From positions 1 through 57,122 of the forward strand of contig JAEPRB010000247.1 in the NCBI GenBank assembly GCA_016758965.1: a stretch of 57,122 bases of DNA, read 5' to 3'. Made by a program: the position numbers and the translations under genes. Shown here piece by piece: positions 22,369 to 32,881 of this stretch; the first letter of the stretch is position 1, and each line of letters opens with the position of its first letter. Under the pieces are notes generated by a model. That model ran no database searches. It was not told the origin of the DNA and saw only the letters and a list, made by a program, of their open reading frames with translations. The stretch is from Circinella minor (lineage: Eukaryota > Mucoromycota > Mucoromycetes > Mucorales > Lichtheimiaceae).

Positions 22369-23198
22369 CAGAGGATCCCCGTTAATATCATACGTAGGGC
22401 CATTTCCCAATTTTTTTGTGAAAATAAAGGGGTGTGAAAATTAACGGATACTATGAAATTTTTTTTCAAGAATGTGCATATATTGAATACTTCAGCTCAC
22501 TACTGTATCTCTTTTATTGTATCAAAATACGTATTAATTAATAACTTATTTCTATATGATCGCTCTTAATGCATTTTTGGAACTATTTCTTTTTTTATTT
22601 GAGCATATCTATGACTTTTTTTGAAAAAATAAAAGCTATATATAGTCCCCAAGAGGTGCAGAAATAATTTATCTATTATACGTACGTATTATTCCATTTT
22701 TTCTTTTTTTTTCCATCTTTCTATATCTCTGCTCTATATATACTAAAACAAAATGACAGTAACCAAATCTAACTTTGGCTTGACAGCTGAACAGTATAGT
22801 ATTCTGGCTGACCTAACCCGCGAACCATGACAAACCGATCACTAGCATTATGGGCTAAAAATGAATTCAAGTTGTTTAAGGCACCTGATATTAGTACGAT
22901 ATCTAAAGGCTTAAAGCGAGAAAACCTAGAAGAGAATAAACATTGAATAAACTCTTAAAAAAAGATGCAAATGGCGTAATAAAAAAAGTAACCCATCCTG
23001 TATACTAATTTAATTATAATCCTTATATTTATCACATGATTTTTTTTTGATTTACATACCCGTTAAGAATCCAATGCCGCCAAGTGCTGTGAAAGTGAAA
23101 TTAAGGGGGATGTGAAAATTTTCTTATGTTATTTTCATTTTTTGTGAAGTTATTGAGGTGTGAAAATTAACGGATATGAAATTAACGGGGATCCCCTG
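22369..23198. mobile_element. pogo-like element with transposase remnant, 830 bp
   Basis: Inverted ends CAGAGGATCCCCGTTAAT (left) and CAGGGGATCCCCGTTAAT (right, inverted), both flanked by TA. Around 22752-22960 the plus strand encodes ALWAKNEFKLFKAPDISTIS within interrupted frames, resembling the CENP-B/pogo N-terminal helix-turn-helix. A 21-bp motif related to GTGTGAAAATTAACGGATA occurs near both ends (about 22431 and 23158). Non-autonomous. Confidence 0.75.
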
Positions 23199-23295
23199 TA
23201 CCAATTATTTTTTTCAAGAACGTATATACTTAACTAGACAAGAGTTTTGGAAAGAAAAAAATAGCATTTTTTTATTGTTATACGTAATGATTATT

Positions 23296-23997
23296 TGTTA
23301 AACCGGTATCCGGTGAGCTCTTTTAAATATTTACCGGGTTTATATTAGTATTATTTTATTTTATATAATGTAAAATTAAATTTTTTATTGGTAAACTACT
23401 AATACAGTTGTTCTTTGACGTCTTCTTTTTGTTTTCAGTTGGCTATTTTGTTTTCATAGCAATTAAAAGTACTACACAACTTATTCTTGTCGTCAAAAGA
23501 AAGCTTTTCAACATCTTGTTGATACGTAACAGTGTCTCTTTTTCGCCAACTTCACACAGATGTTTTTTTCTTCTTCCTCATCTGCCTACTCACGTACTTT
23601 TTTTCAACTTTGTCATGTACTTGTTCATTACCATTGAATACTGTATGTAATCATGTTGCTGATACAATTCATTTTTACTCATTTATTCAACCGGTAACCA
23701 TGGTCCATATTTTAAACACACTTTGTTGTAAATTCATTATTAATCCAATCTCTGGTTAACCATTGCTAATTTAAGGAATACTGTACACTAATTTCATTTT
23801 TATCACTAAAACATTAGCTCATAGTAGCATAGCTACATTATATCAACTATCATTGTTTCATCTTATCCGTACAGCTTAGTTATTTTTCCAGTATATTCTA
23901 CATATTAGTACCAGCTGCGTTTCAATTCGCTAAACCGGTAATTCGCTAAACCGGTACAAATCCTCACATACAGTATACTGAGTACCGGTTTAACGAA
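23296..23997. repeat. Copies of a TTCGCTAAACCGGTA motif
   Basis: The 15-mer or close variants occur at 23296-23309, 23926-23940, 23942-23956 (two direct copies 16 bp apart) and inverted at 23983-23997 followed by TACTCACTG. Related copies are at 53013-53027 and 53061-53075. They look like terminal or subterminal repeats of a small DNA transposon. The sequence between 23310 and 23925 has no recognised gene. Confidence 0.5.
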
Positions 23998-24304
23998 TAC
24001 TCACTGTGATATATTCGACCCGATCCTGACTCGTAATATATAAATCCACTTAAAAAGACCTTTATTTCATAAATTAGGATATATAATTAATTGATATAGT
24101 TAATATTGATAAAAAATACTCACAAGTGTTACTAGTTGGTCAAACTTATACTAATAATGGAAAATATAAAATAGAGAAAAGGGGTAAAGAATATAAGAAA
24201 TAATAACTAAGTTACTAATATATTGGATTTTTAGACTGCTTTTGCGCATTATAGTTTTTTTTTTTTTGCGCACAGTAGTTTTTTTAACAAATAGACTTTT
24301 TACG

Positions 24305-25844
24305 ATGTCCACCTTAAACACTGTACCAGAAGTTGAAAGTGGAACTAATGTTCTAGTGAATGAGTATAATTGGGATGTCCCACATGAGTACCTTTGTTGC
24401 TTTAATGTGAACGATGACGAGATCATGACCGAAGCCATCGAAGTATCAACTCCTGGATTAGTTGAAATTGCCGATAGAATGGATTGCCTATACAGGACCT
24501 CAGAATTCTACTACTGACATACCTGTTGTAGAGCCTCCTATAAAAAGACTATTGGACCTCGATTATTATAAAATTCATCGATCGATACCTAAGGCAATCG
24601 AAATCGATGAAAATGCCAGTGTCGAAAAGCGAGTCAACACTGTTCAAAAAGAAAAGAAAAAGTCAAACAATGCAAAAATTAGAGGACCATACAAAGCTTA
24701 TACACAATACAAGATACAGTGTTTGATAGATTTGGTATTTCTGTGGCTATTCAGCTAGAAAGGCTGAGCTTGAGCTTGGTTTTGCAGTACGAACTGCTCA
24801 GCATTATTGCCACCAGTATCGACTTGATGAAGACAAAGTTCTACCTGGAAAAAAATCTCAATCCGGAGGTGCTCCTAAAAAGCTTTTCCCAGAACACACC
24901 AAATTTCTCATAGAGTACTTTGAAGAGAGAGTAACTGCAACACTTTGGCAAGCTGGGGATGAACTTTGTGAGAAGTTTAGTATTTCGGTCAGTCTTATAG
25001 CAGTACATAACCACCTGGTGAACCATTGTACAGTTACATTCAAGAAACTTGAAAAATTACCCGCTACAATAATTACACCTAGAGTAATCAACCTCCTAAA
25101 ACAGGTAGTCGAAGAATGGGAAAGGGATCTCAACATGGATTATATGAAAAACTGTGTGTTTATTGACAAAGCTGGATTTAACATGCATCTTCGCCGTAAT
25201 TTTGGTAGACCAAAGATAGGAACACCTGCTAAGGCCGTTGTACCAACCAATAGAGGTATATCGATTAATATTTTTAGTGCTATTTATCATGATGGTATTC
25301 TCGATTTGACTTTGAGAAGACCCCAACCTGTTCCTCGCCCAAAGAAAAGAAAGAGAAATAATGGGTCAAGCGAAGAGGTTACCGATGTAAATGCAAGAGT
25401 TGGGACCAGAACGGAACATTATATAGAGTTCATTACTGGATTAATGGATACTCTTGATGCCGATAATATGAAGGGTACGTTCATTAAGAAAGCACAACTT
25501 ACAAGTGAGTCTATTCTTAAAAAAAAGTCATAGTCTCACATTTTTATAAACTAGGCTCTTACTTAGTAATGGATAATGCACCAATCCACACAAACAGTGA
25601 TATTGAAGACAGTGGGTATAAATGCGTTTATCTTCCACCATACTCACCATTCCTCAACCCAATCCAGGAATTTTGGTCTAAAGTTAAGGCTGGTGTTAGA
25701 CGTGACGGCTTGACTAAGGATGACAATTTAAGCAGTAGAATAACAGAATCAAGCTTAACTGTCACTGCTGAGGATTGTCAAGGATGGATTCGCCATGCTA
25801 TCCAGTTCTTCGACAGATGTAAAGCTAGCGAAGCCAATTTATAA
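24305..25844 (+). pseudogene. Tc1/mariner-type DDE transposase, frameshifted, one intron
   Basis: Translation in three frames follows one protein: MSTLNTVPEVESG..., then a frameshift near 24500 to PQNSTTDIPVVEPPIKRLL, then LIDLV, a second shift near 24735, then GYSARKAELELGFAVRTAQH. The DDE core follows: FIDKAGFNMHLRRNFGRP, LVMDNAPIH, and LPPYSPFLNPIQEFWSKVK. The segment between the second D and the E has 31 residues between them, slightly shorter than usual in Tc1 families. A GT-AG intron at about 25507-25553 joins KKAQLT to SSYLVMDNAP in frame. The frameshifts make it non-functional. Confidence 0.85.
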
Positions 25845-25850
25845 CTGAAC

Positions 25851-26804
25851 AAAATGGGGTGTCGCTAAAAAAGGTGTACAATGAAAAAGGTGTACTTTTT
25901 TAAAAAGCGACATGAATAGCAAAAAAAAGTACACTTTTTTTTATTTCTTTCCTATAACACTGGAACCTCAAACTATCCATTATTATCTATAAAACAACAT
26001 AAATTCTTTAACAGACCCTTATCAGCGTCCGGAAGTAGTAGTGTGGCTACTGAGTTTGACAACGAAAAGAAAAAGTAATATTTGATTCATCCAGAACACG
26101 AGATATGGAACGACCTGCTACAAGAGGGTATCATAAAGTTAGATGGAATTTTTTTGACCTCACTGTCGATTATAAAGCTACATGAAGATATACCTTCACA
26201 GAAACATCTTACTCTATAAGATACTCTATGTTTTTTAGGCAGTTGGTACATACAAGTGTCATAGAAATTTACAAGATACCAAATAGATGGGAATGTAATA
26301 TAATATAATAAACAGCACCAAATATTATAAAACAAAAAGGTAGAAAACTGAATGACTTGTACGTCAAATTTTGAATCAAAAACTAATCACAAAGATTTAT
26401 AGCCAAGGTTCTGTAATAGTCAATATAACTGTCATAAAAATTAGCAATATTTTGACCATACATAATATTTCATTAAATATAAAAGCTACGTACGTACTAG
26501 AATATAAAGTACAATGTATGATTTTATGTTTGGTATAAAAATAACTGATTTGGTTTCTGTTTTTTCATATTACATAAAGTATAAAATTATAACACTATTT
26601 TTCATTATATGAAAGATAAAAACGTAATATTTCTTTTGAATAACTCTTATGAAATTATTTTTATTTGATTCAGTAAATATTTGCTTTTGAAAAAATACTT
26701 TGAGATATTGTGTAGAAAGGTGCATCAAGTCTACGATGAAGCCATAGAATGACTGGGATTGCGGAATTTCAAAAAGTACACCTTTTTTCGTGTTTCCCAT
26801 TTCA
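25851..26804. repeat. Element with inverted AAATGGG...AAAAAAGGTGTAC ends
   Basis: AAATGGGGTGTCGC...AAAAAAGGTGTAC lies at about 25853-25880 and its inverted relative (GTACACCTTTTTTCGTGTTTCCCATTT) at 26776-26804; further GTACACTTTTT words are near 25895 and 25935. The left end directly follows the transposase stop, so the left copy may be that element's right TIR and the rest a related, non-coding element. Inside, only AT-rich sequence. Confidence 0.45.
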
Positions 26805-26814
26805 AAATGATCTT

Positions 26815-28023
26815 ATGGGGGAGTCGGCGTCCTCGAATCAATAACGCAACAAAACGCTCTCCAACTACGATGGCTACAACAGATTTTTGATACACACGAC
26901 CACAACTACCCCCAGCATATACGCCTATTAATACATCAAATCAACGCTACAACTAAAAGTTTTACCTGATCATCATTTGCTACTCACTTTACCATTGGCA
27001 AGAAAATGTAGGTCAATTGACATCTCCTCACCAGTCAACCTCATCTTTCGGACCGTGGATACACTCAACATTAATTGGGACGATATTCAGATTACCAAAG
27101 CCACAGCTCTCAACTTACCTCTCCACAGTATCATTACCATCAATAACAGGGTTCCTCATATACGTCGCCCAGGCTTCAATAAGCTTAGAGTCGTTGACCT
27201 TTTTTATCATGATGAACAACGACAACATCTCTTCATCCGTGAAAAAACCGACCCTGTAGCATATCCAACACTTTTGACAAGATTTTTAGATGATTTTGCT
27301 CACTGCCGTATCTTTTTTAAAAATTTCTTTGCAAGACTATGCTTACCGCCAGCTTCAACTAACCACCAATATAATTCCATAATTGATGGAATTGATTTCA
27401 CTCCTTTCAGCCACCTTATTACACAACACCACAGCATCATGAACTACACTACTAAACAATATCACATCGACATCCTTTCTCATACTCACAACAACAACAA
27501 CAACTCTCAATCTATCAAATGGAAACTCTTCTGGCAAACTTCCATGAATCACTCTACTCGCAAGATTTTCTTCCGCATACTTCATGGTACCCTGCCAACC
27601 GCATCAATCATTTATCAACGCACACACAATTTCCTTCGCACCAACTTGTGTCCCATTTGTCAACAATCTATTGACACGCCCCAACATTTTACATTACAAT
27701 GTTCCAGTAAACAAGCAATTTGGACAAAGGTGTGGCAATATTTTATGCACGCCGACATCAATCTCAATTCCACTTACAATTTTTTTACTACTTGTCACAA
27801 ACCGTATCATCATTTCTCGGCAAAAAAACTATTAAGTTTCCTCGCAATTGTTCTTTGCCATATTTGGCAAGGCCATTGGAACCATGTCTTCAACAATATT
27901 CCTTTTTCTGCTGAAACAATATCGGTTAAGGCTATTGCTTCAATTCAACGACATATACAGTTATAGTACCTCTCGTTCCACACTTCTTATATACTACTTA
28001 TAACATTTGCTATTAAATATATA

Positions 28024-28057
<34 letters not shown>
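26815..28057 (+). pseudogene. 5'-truncated LINE (non-LTR retrotransposon) ORF2 tail with poly(A)
   Basis: Starts inside the ORF with GGVGVLESITQQNALQLRWL, shifts frame near 26960, then is open to a stop at 27964-27966. The C-terminal part has WKLFWQTSMNHSTRKIFFRI and the zf-RVT-type CPICQQSIDTPQHFTLQC, typical of LINE ORF2 C-termini. After about 60 nt of 3' UTR comes a 31-nt A run (28027-28057), the expected retrotransposition tail. Reverse transcriptase and endonuclease parts are absent, as in dead-on-arrival copies. I could not see clear target duplications. Confidence 0.85.
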
Positions 28058-28058
<1 letters not shown>

Positions 28059-28245
28059 ACATCAAAACTTTCCGTTATCCACTTCCTCATAGTATCCCAC
28101 GTTTCTAGACAATTACCCCGTTAATTCAGATTTTAAGGCCGCAGGCACATCACTGCTCTCGTACATGTGACTTGCATAATAAAATTATGGTTTTGTTCTT
28201 GGGCATCTGAGCCTTGACACACAAAAAAAAATTCCTTTCTTCCCC

Positions 28246-28505
28246 CCGAGTGTGTGCGTGGAATAACTGGTGTATTTAGTCCCTCAGCGTGGATGCGTTT
28301 AGGGTACGCCCAAGTGTCTGCGTGGAATAACTAGTATACTAGTTCCTCAGCGTGCATGCGTTCTTTTTTTAATTTTTACCAGGGTACGCCCGAGTGTGTC
28401 CGTGGAATAACTCGTGTATTTAGTCCCTCAGCGTGGATGCGTTTAGGGTACGCCCAAGTGTCTGCGTGGAATAACTAGTATACTAGTCCCTCAGCGGCAT
28501 GCGTT
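28246..28505. repeat. Tandem array of four hairpin units (about 55-80 bp), ABAB order
   Basis: Units at about 28246-28309, 28310-28389, 28390-28451 and 28452-28505 share GTGTCTGCGTGGAATAACT and CCTCAGCGTGGATGCG. Units 2 and 4 contain the near-perfect palindrome AACTAGTATACTAGT(T); units 1 and 3 have ACTGGTGTATTTAGT or ACTCGTGTATTTAGT instead, so the array is a duplicated dimer. Unit 2 carries a T-rich insert near 28362. The reverse complement matches the units at 43522-43790. Confidence 0.8.
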
Positions 28506-29384
28506 TTATTTCTTCATTAACGAATTCATTCCAGTACACATTATGTAATAAGTATATATAAACATGGTCTATCATAAGTTATGTGAATTGCACCGGTTCT
28601 GGAAGATTTTTAACTACACAAAAAAACTTGTACTCAAAACAGTTGAATATTTTACATAGATAAGCTCGAATTAAACAAGATGTGCTGGCAATTAATAATG
28701 AAAAAACAAATGAATAAACTTTTAGTTTTTAATCAAAACAATAATACGAATATTGGCCATTACTTTCGATTACGAACACCTTGGTATTCTATGGGAAACC
28801 TCGCAAATAGATAGCTGACAATGACCCAGAAAATGGATTTCTTTTAAATTGCTGTACATTTTGATTATTATTATTATTAGTATAGTACAGAATGTATTTC
28901 CCTATTATATTTTGTTGTTGTTGTTGTCGAGCATCGAATAATAGTTATTGTTTATCACTATAATTGATTACCGACATATTGATGAAATTCGTAGTCAACA
29001 ACATTGGGAATATACTTTTAGTATATATGTGATTCAATAATCTGATCACCATATTTTTATGTTATGAAAAGAGTATTGATTGGTCTTTAATGTAAGATGT
29101 GGACATTAATACTTATAAGAGTATTAATATAATTACCAATCGTAATTGATAGGGACGAGAAGTTAAATGGGACAATTATATATCATTTTATTTATGAATT
29201 CTTTCTTGAATCTAAAACAATCCTTCCTCTATGAAAGAAGAAAAAAACATTATATAAAAATAATGATGCATGGAAACAAAAGGAGCAGAGTGTTTCTTGT
29301 TGTAAATAAAAACCTTGACTTTTTATTTTTCGCCCATCTTCCAAGTTCTATATTCCTTCCCAGTTCTTGATTTTTTTTTCATAG
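28506..29384. other. Intergenic
   Basis: AT-rich, with a TTG microsatellite near 28912. A 67-codon frame at 29167 is low complexity and unsupported. No gene recognised. Confidence 0.45.
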
Positions 29385-29393
29385 GTTTATGAG

Positions 29394-30053
29394 GGCAGGT
29401 ACTAAAAGTCGTGCCATCCTGCGGTCGTGCCATCCCCCCATGACTGCGTTTATTTTATTCCGCTGTACTTGGTCGTGTCATTGATCCTTCCTTACTACCC
29501 TGCCCTGCCGTGAAAGTTGTATAATGACGTTAAAAAAGCCGGTGCTTTTGTTTCGTTTTAAATACTTTTCTTTTTGGTTCAGTAGTGTACATTTATATTA
29601 TATAAATAGAGTACGAAATTATAACAGGGGTGAAATAAAATGATAAATAATGCGAAAGTTGATTAAATCTTTTTACTAAAGGAAAAATTTAAAAATAATA
29701 TAAATGTTAGTAGTAAAAAATCATAAAAAACGATAAAGAAGACCAAATTTGTATCTATAAGATAAACTATTTCCCAAAAATCATATTTGGAATTGTAATA
29801 ATGTATAAGTTAACATACGTGTCATGTACTTACATTGGTAAAGAGGGTTTGAGTAAAAGATATTCATTACGTATTACCTGATAAATAAGAATAATCTATC
29901 ATCTATACACAGGTGTGATCTTATTATTATAAAGCTCATATATCATAACATCAAGTGTCAATGGGTAGGATAGTAAGGCGTGACCGAAGAAAGCGGTGTC
30001 AAATTATGGGGGGATGGCACGACCGCAGGATGGCACGACTTTTGGTTGCTCTC
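29394..30053. mobile_element. Mutator-like MITE copy 1, 660 bp, 9-bp target duplication
   Basis: Flanked by direct repeats GTTTATGAG (29385-29393 and 30054-30062). The ends are inverted: AAAAGTCGTGCCATCCTGCG and the following CGTGCCATCCCCCCAT recur inverted at 30000-30043, with an imperfect outer 10 bp. No ORF. About 90% identical by eye to the element at 32197-32871. A 9-10 bp duplication and long inverted ends suggest the MULE superfamily. Confidence 0.8.
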
Positions 30054-30163
30054 GTTTATGAGACGCTCGACCTATGAGCTAACATGGACACAATAAGGAA
30101 TCACTGCCACCGATAAGAACAATTCTTTCTATATACTATTTAGCTTCATCATCGGAAACAGTT

Positions 30164-31330
30164 GAGCACAAATAAGGCTCGCACTTGTTGGTAGTTCGTA
30201 TTCATTGCTCTCGAAAAGTCTGCAAGCATAGCCTTTTGGACTATCAAGAACACATACTTGTAGTCGGTTACCTGGTTTCCAAAAACAATAACAAAAATAA
30301 TATGGTTACTATGTATGTATATTATAAGAACTAAACATTATGTGAAATAAATAAAAGACAAAAAGACCCATTTACCATTTTCATTTATAGCAACGATCTT
30401 CAAATTTTCACTATCTTGGCACCTGTAAGTCCCGTTCAACGATCTCCTTTTTTCCAACTCCTCCAAAGTCTTCTTTTCCACATTCTCCTACCGCAAACTC
30501 AACACCACCTTTATCAACAAAAAATCTGGGCGAACGGATTTTTGTTGTTGATCGATAGATTTCTCCCCTGTTATACATCTTTTCTTATTTACACGGACAA
30601 ACGTTGCCTGACACGTTCTATCCATATTTTTTCTTTAGTCAGAAAGCCCAAAATTACAAAGGTCAAATAAAATAAATAAAATAAACCTGTACCAATGTTT
30701 TCAAAGCAGCGATCGAAAATTAACACGCAATGAGTCACATAGTCCATTCCGCTTCCATTTATTTGTATGTCTTTTAATCTATCGTAACGATACTTGTTTA
30801 AAATTCAAGAGTTGTTGCCTGGGCCCAAGCTTCATCAAATTGTGTTTCTTGATCAAAGAATTCGAATGACGTGATTGTTTTCCAAAGTTTATTGAGAGCT
30901 TCTTTGTTGTTGTATTCTTTATCTTCAATGTCTGATTGCTGCTTTCACAATAGTCAAATATGTGTTTGATTGACGGTGGTAGTACAGCAAGACCCCAAGC
31001 GGTTCCGATTGTATTTATTTGCTGTTGTAAGAGAAGTTCTTTGGAGACAGAGTCTCAAGGCCTTATAATAAAGAAATGTAACATGCTATATTGGCATAAT
31101 GATAGACAATCTCTTGCAATTAGTATATTTGAGCGATGTGACAAAATAACCATATGGATTAAATAAGCACTTACTGTTCAGCGTTGTTTTTTGAAAGCAT
31201 TTTCCTTCTTCGATCATTTCGATAACCGATTTCTTCTTATCTTCTATATCACCATACTCTTTTTGCTGCTGCTACTCGTGGATACCTCTCCTGGGTCTTC
31301 TGCTTTCCCTTCTTATTCTTTGGCGTTGTT
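30164..31330 (-). pseudogene. Repeat-family copy, minus strand (block 2), frameshifted
   Basis: Parallel to the intact gene at 16586-18498. The segment GGVEFAVGECGKEDFGGVGK is readable at 30440-30530, but one A is missing just upstream (RPDF frame broken), a stop follows LQVP near 30425, and the exon corresponding to the helical middle (30700-31110) has several frameshifts. The Glu/Ser-rich N-terminal region is mostly deleted (about 31265). The final C-terminal exon present in the intact copy is missing. Confidence 0.8.
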
Positions 31331-32186
31331 ATTATTGTCGCCACATTCGACACCGTGGCTATTTTTTTTTCCTTTTTTGAATATCTCTATGTTATAAATG
31401 TGTAAGAGTTATGTTACTGAGCATCCAAGTCTGCTTATATTTAAACATTCTAACCCATATTTATATACCTTTTTTATATTAAGCGTGTGCGTACCAATGA
31501 AGGAATATGCGACCCATGTTGGCGGTACACCGGTCCGTGGTGAATGTTTATAGAATTTTGTCTGGTTGGTTCGAAAAACATTGCACAAGCTTGCTTGAGA
31601 GCTCTGGCTCTAAATAATTCTCCTCATCGGCTGGACCTTGTACTAATCGAGTCTCAGCACATGTAGTACTTGCTTGTTTCTGTATGGTGCTAAATGCCTT
31701 GCTATTTGAAAATGGAGCTGTTGGTGCCCCAGATCTGCGTCCTCCTCAGCCAGTTTTCTCCTGGTCACCATATTCTCAATCATAAAACGATCACAGGGAG
31801 GTTACTTGTTACATACAAAATATATAGCACCGCAGGAATAACTATTATCGAATGGTGCGACCCAATCAATACTCAATGATGATTTTGAGTGTTCATGCTG
31901 AACATGAACTTTGGTGGCTAAAAAGTTATTTATTTAATTGTTAAAAGTGCTGTACTAATAACTTTATGCATTATGAATATAATATAAAATTATTACCCTT
32001 GATAACGCCTTTGTGAATATAATCATTTTTTGGAGCAGTTATTATATGTAGACAGGAAAAGAAAAATAGTAGTTCAAAAATATCGATTGTAGAAAGATGT
32101 CGAATGGTGGAAGAGTTCAAGATTGTAAACAACTTTTTTTTTCTTTTCATTGCTGCGGATCTAACTAAATCTGAGTTTTTCCCAAA
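31331..32186. repeat. Central spacer of repeat-gene pair (block 2)
   Basis: Matches 18499-19250 closely. It has a 12-bp in-frame insertion near 31742 relative to block 1, which keeps the MATRRELAD-type frame open but leaves a stop in the alternative frame. It ends at the Mutator-like MITE's target site. Confidence 0.6.
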
Positions 32187-32196
32187 GTTGCATAAT

Positions 32197-32871
32197 GGCA
32201 GGTACTAAAGGTCGTGCCTCCCGCCATGGCTGCGTTTATTTTATTCCGCTCTACTTGGTCGTGCGATTGATACCCTGCCCTGCCGTGAAAGTTGTACGTT
32301 TGCATAGATAATATTTTCCAACATATAATGACGTTAAAAAAGCTGGTGCTTTTGTTTTGTTTTAAATACTTTTCTTTTTGGTACAGTAGTGTACATTTAT
32401 ATTATATAAATAGAGTACGAAATTATAACAGGGATGAAAGTTGATTAAATCTTTTTACTAAAGGAAAAATTTAAAAATAATATAAATGTTAGTAGTAAAA
32501 AACCATAAAAAACGATAAAGAAGACCAAATTTGTATCTATAAGATAAACTATTTCCCAAAAATCATATTTGGAATTGTAATAAGTCAAATTAACATGCAT
32601 ATCATGTACTTCCATCAATCAAAAATATTACTTACATTGGTAAAGAGGATTTAAGTAAAAGATATTCATTATTAGTTACCTGATAAATGAGAATAATCTG
32701 TCATCTATACACAAAGGTGATCTTATTATTATGAAGCTCGTATATCATAATATTAAGTGTCAATGGGCAGTTATTGAAAACGGTAGGATAGTAAGGCTTG
32801 ACCGAAGACAGCGGAGTCAAATTATGGGAGGATGGCAAGACGGCAGGATGGCACGACTTTTGGTTGCTCTT
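32197..32871. mobile_element. Mutator-like MITE copy 2, 675 bp, 10-bp target duplication
   Basis: Flanked by GTTGCATAAT at 32187-32196 and 32872-32881. Ends and interior match copy 1 (29394-30053), though the left inverted repeat is partly deleted (GTCGTGCCTCCCGCCATGGC). It sits in the centre of the block 2 head-to-head pair; block 1 lacks it, which gives a paralogous empty site. Confidence 0.8.
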
Positions 32872-32881
32872 GTTGCATAAT

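Noticed and set aside
28246..28505. CRISPR-like array
   Set aside because: Units are contiguous, diverged from one another and have no unique spacers; the organism is clearly eukaryotic (spliceosomal introns).
30035..30100. tRNA-Met-like sequence on the minus strand (TTAGCTCATAGGTCGAGCG, CAT in a loop-like CTCATAA)
   Set aside because: The D-arm resembles a tRNA but the anticodon stem pairs poorly, no B box or T-arm follows, and the Mutator-like MITE interrupts the site. At best a tRNA fragment.
31694..31879. 61-codon plus-strand ORF in block 2 spacer
   Set aside because: Antisense to the probable first exon of the repeat gene; in the block 1 copy a deletion and other differences do not favour this frame.
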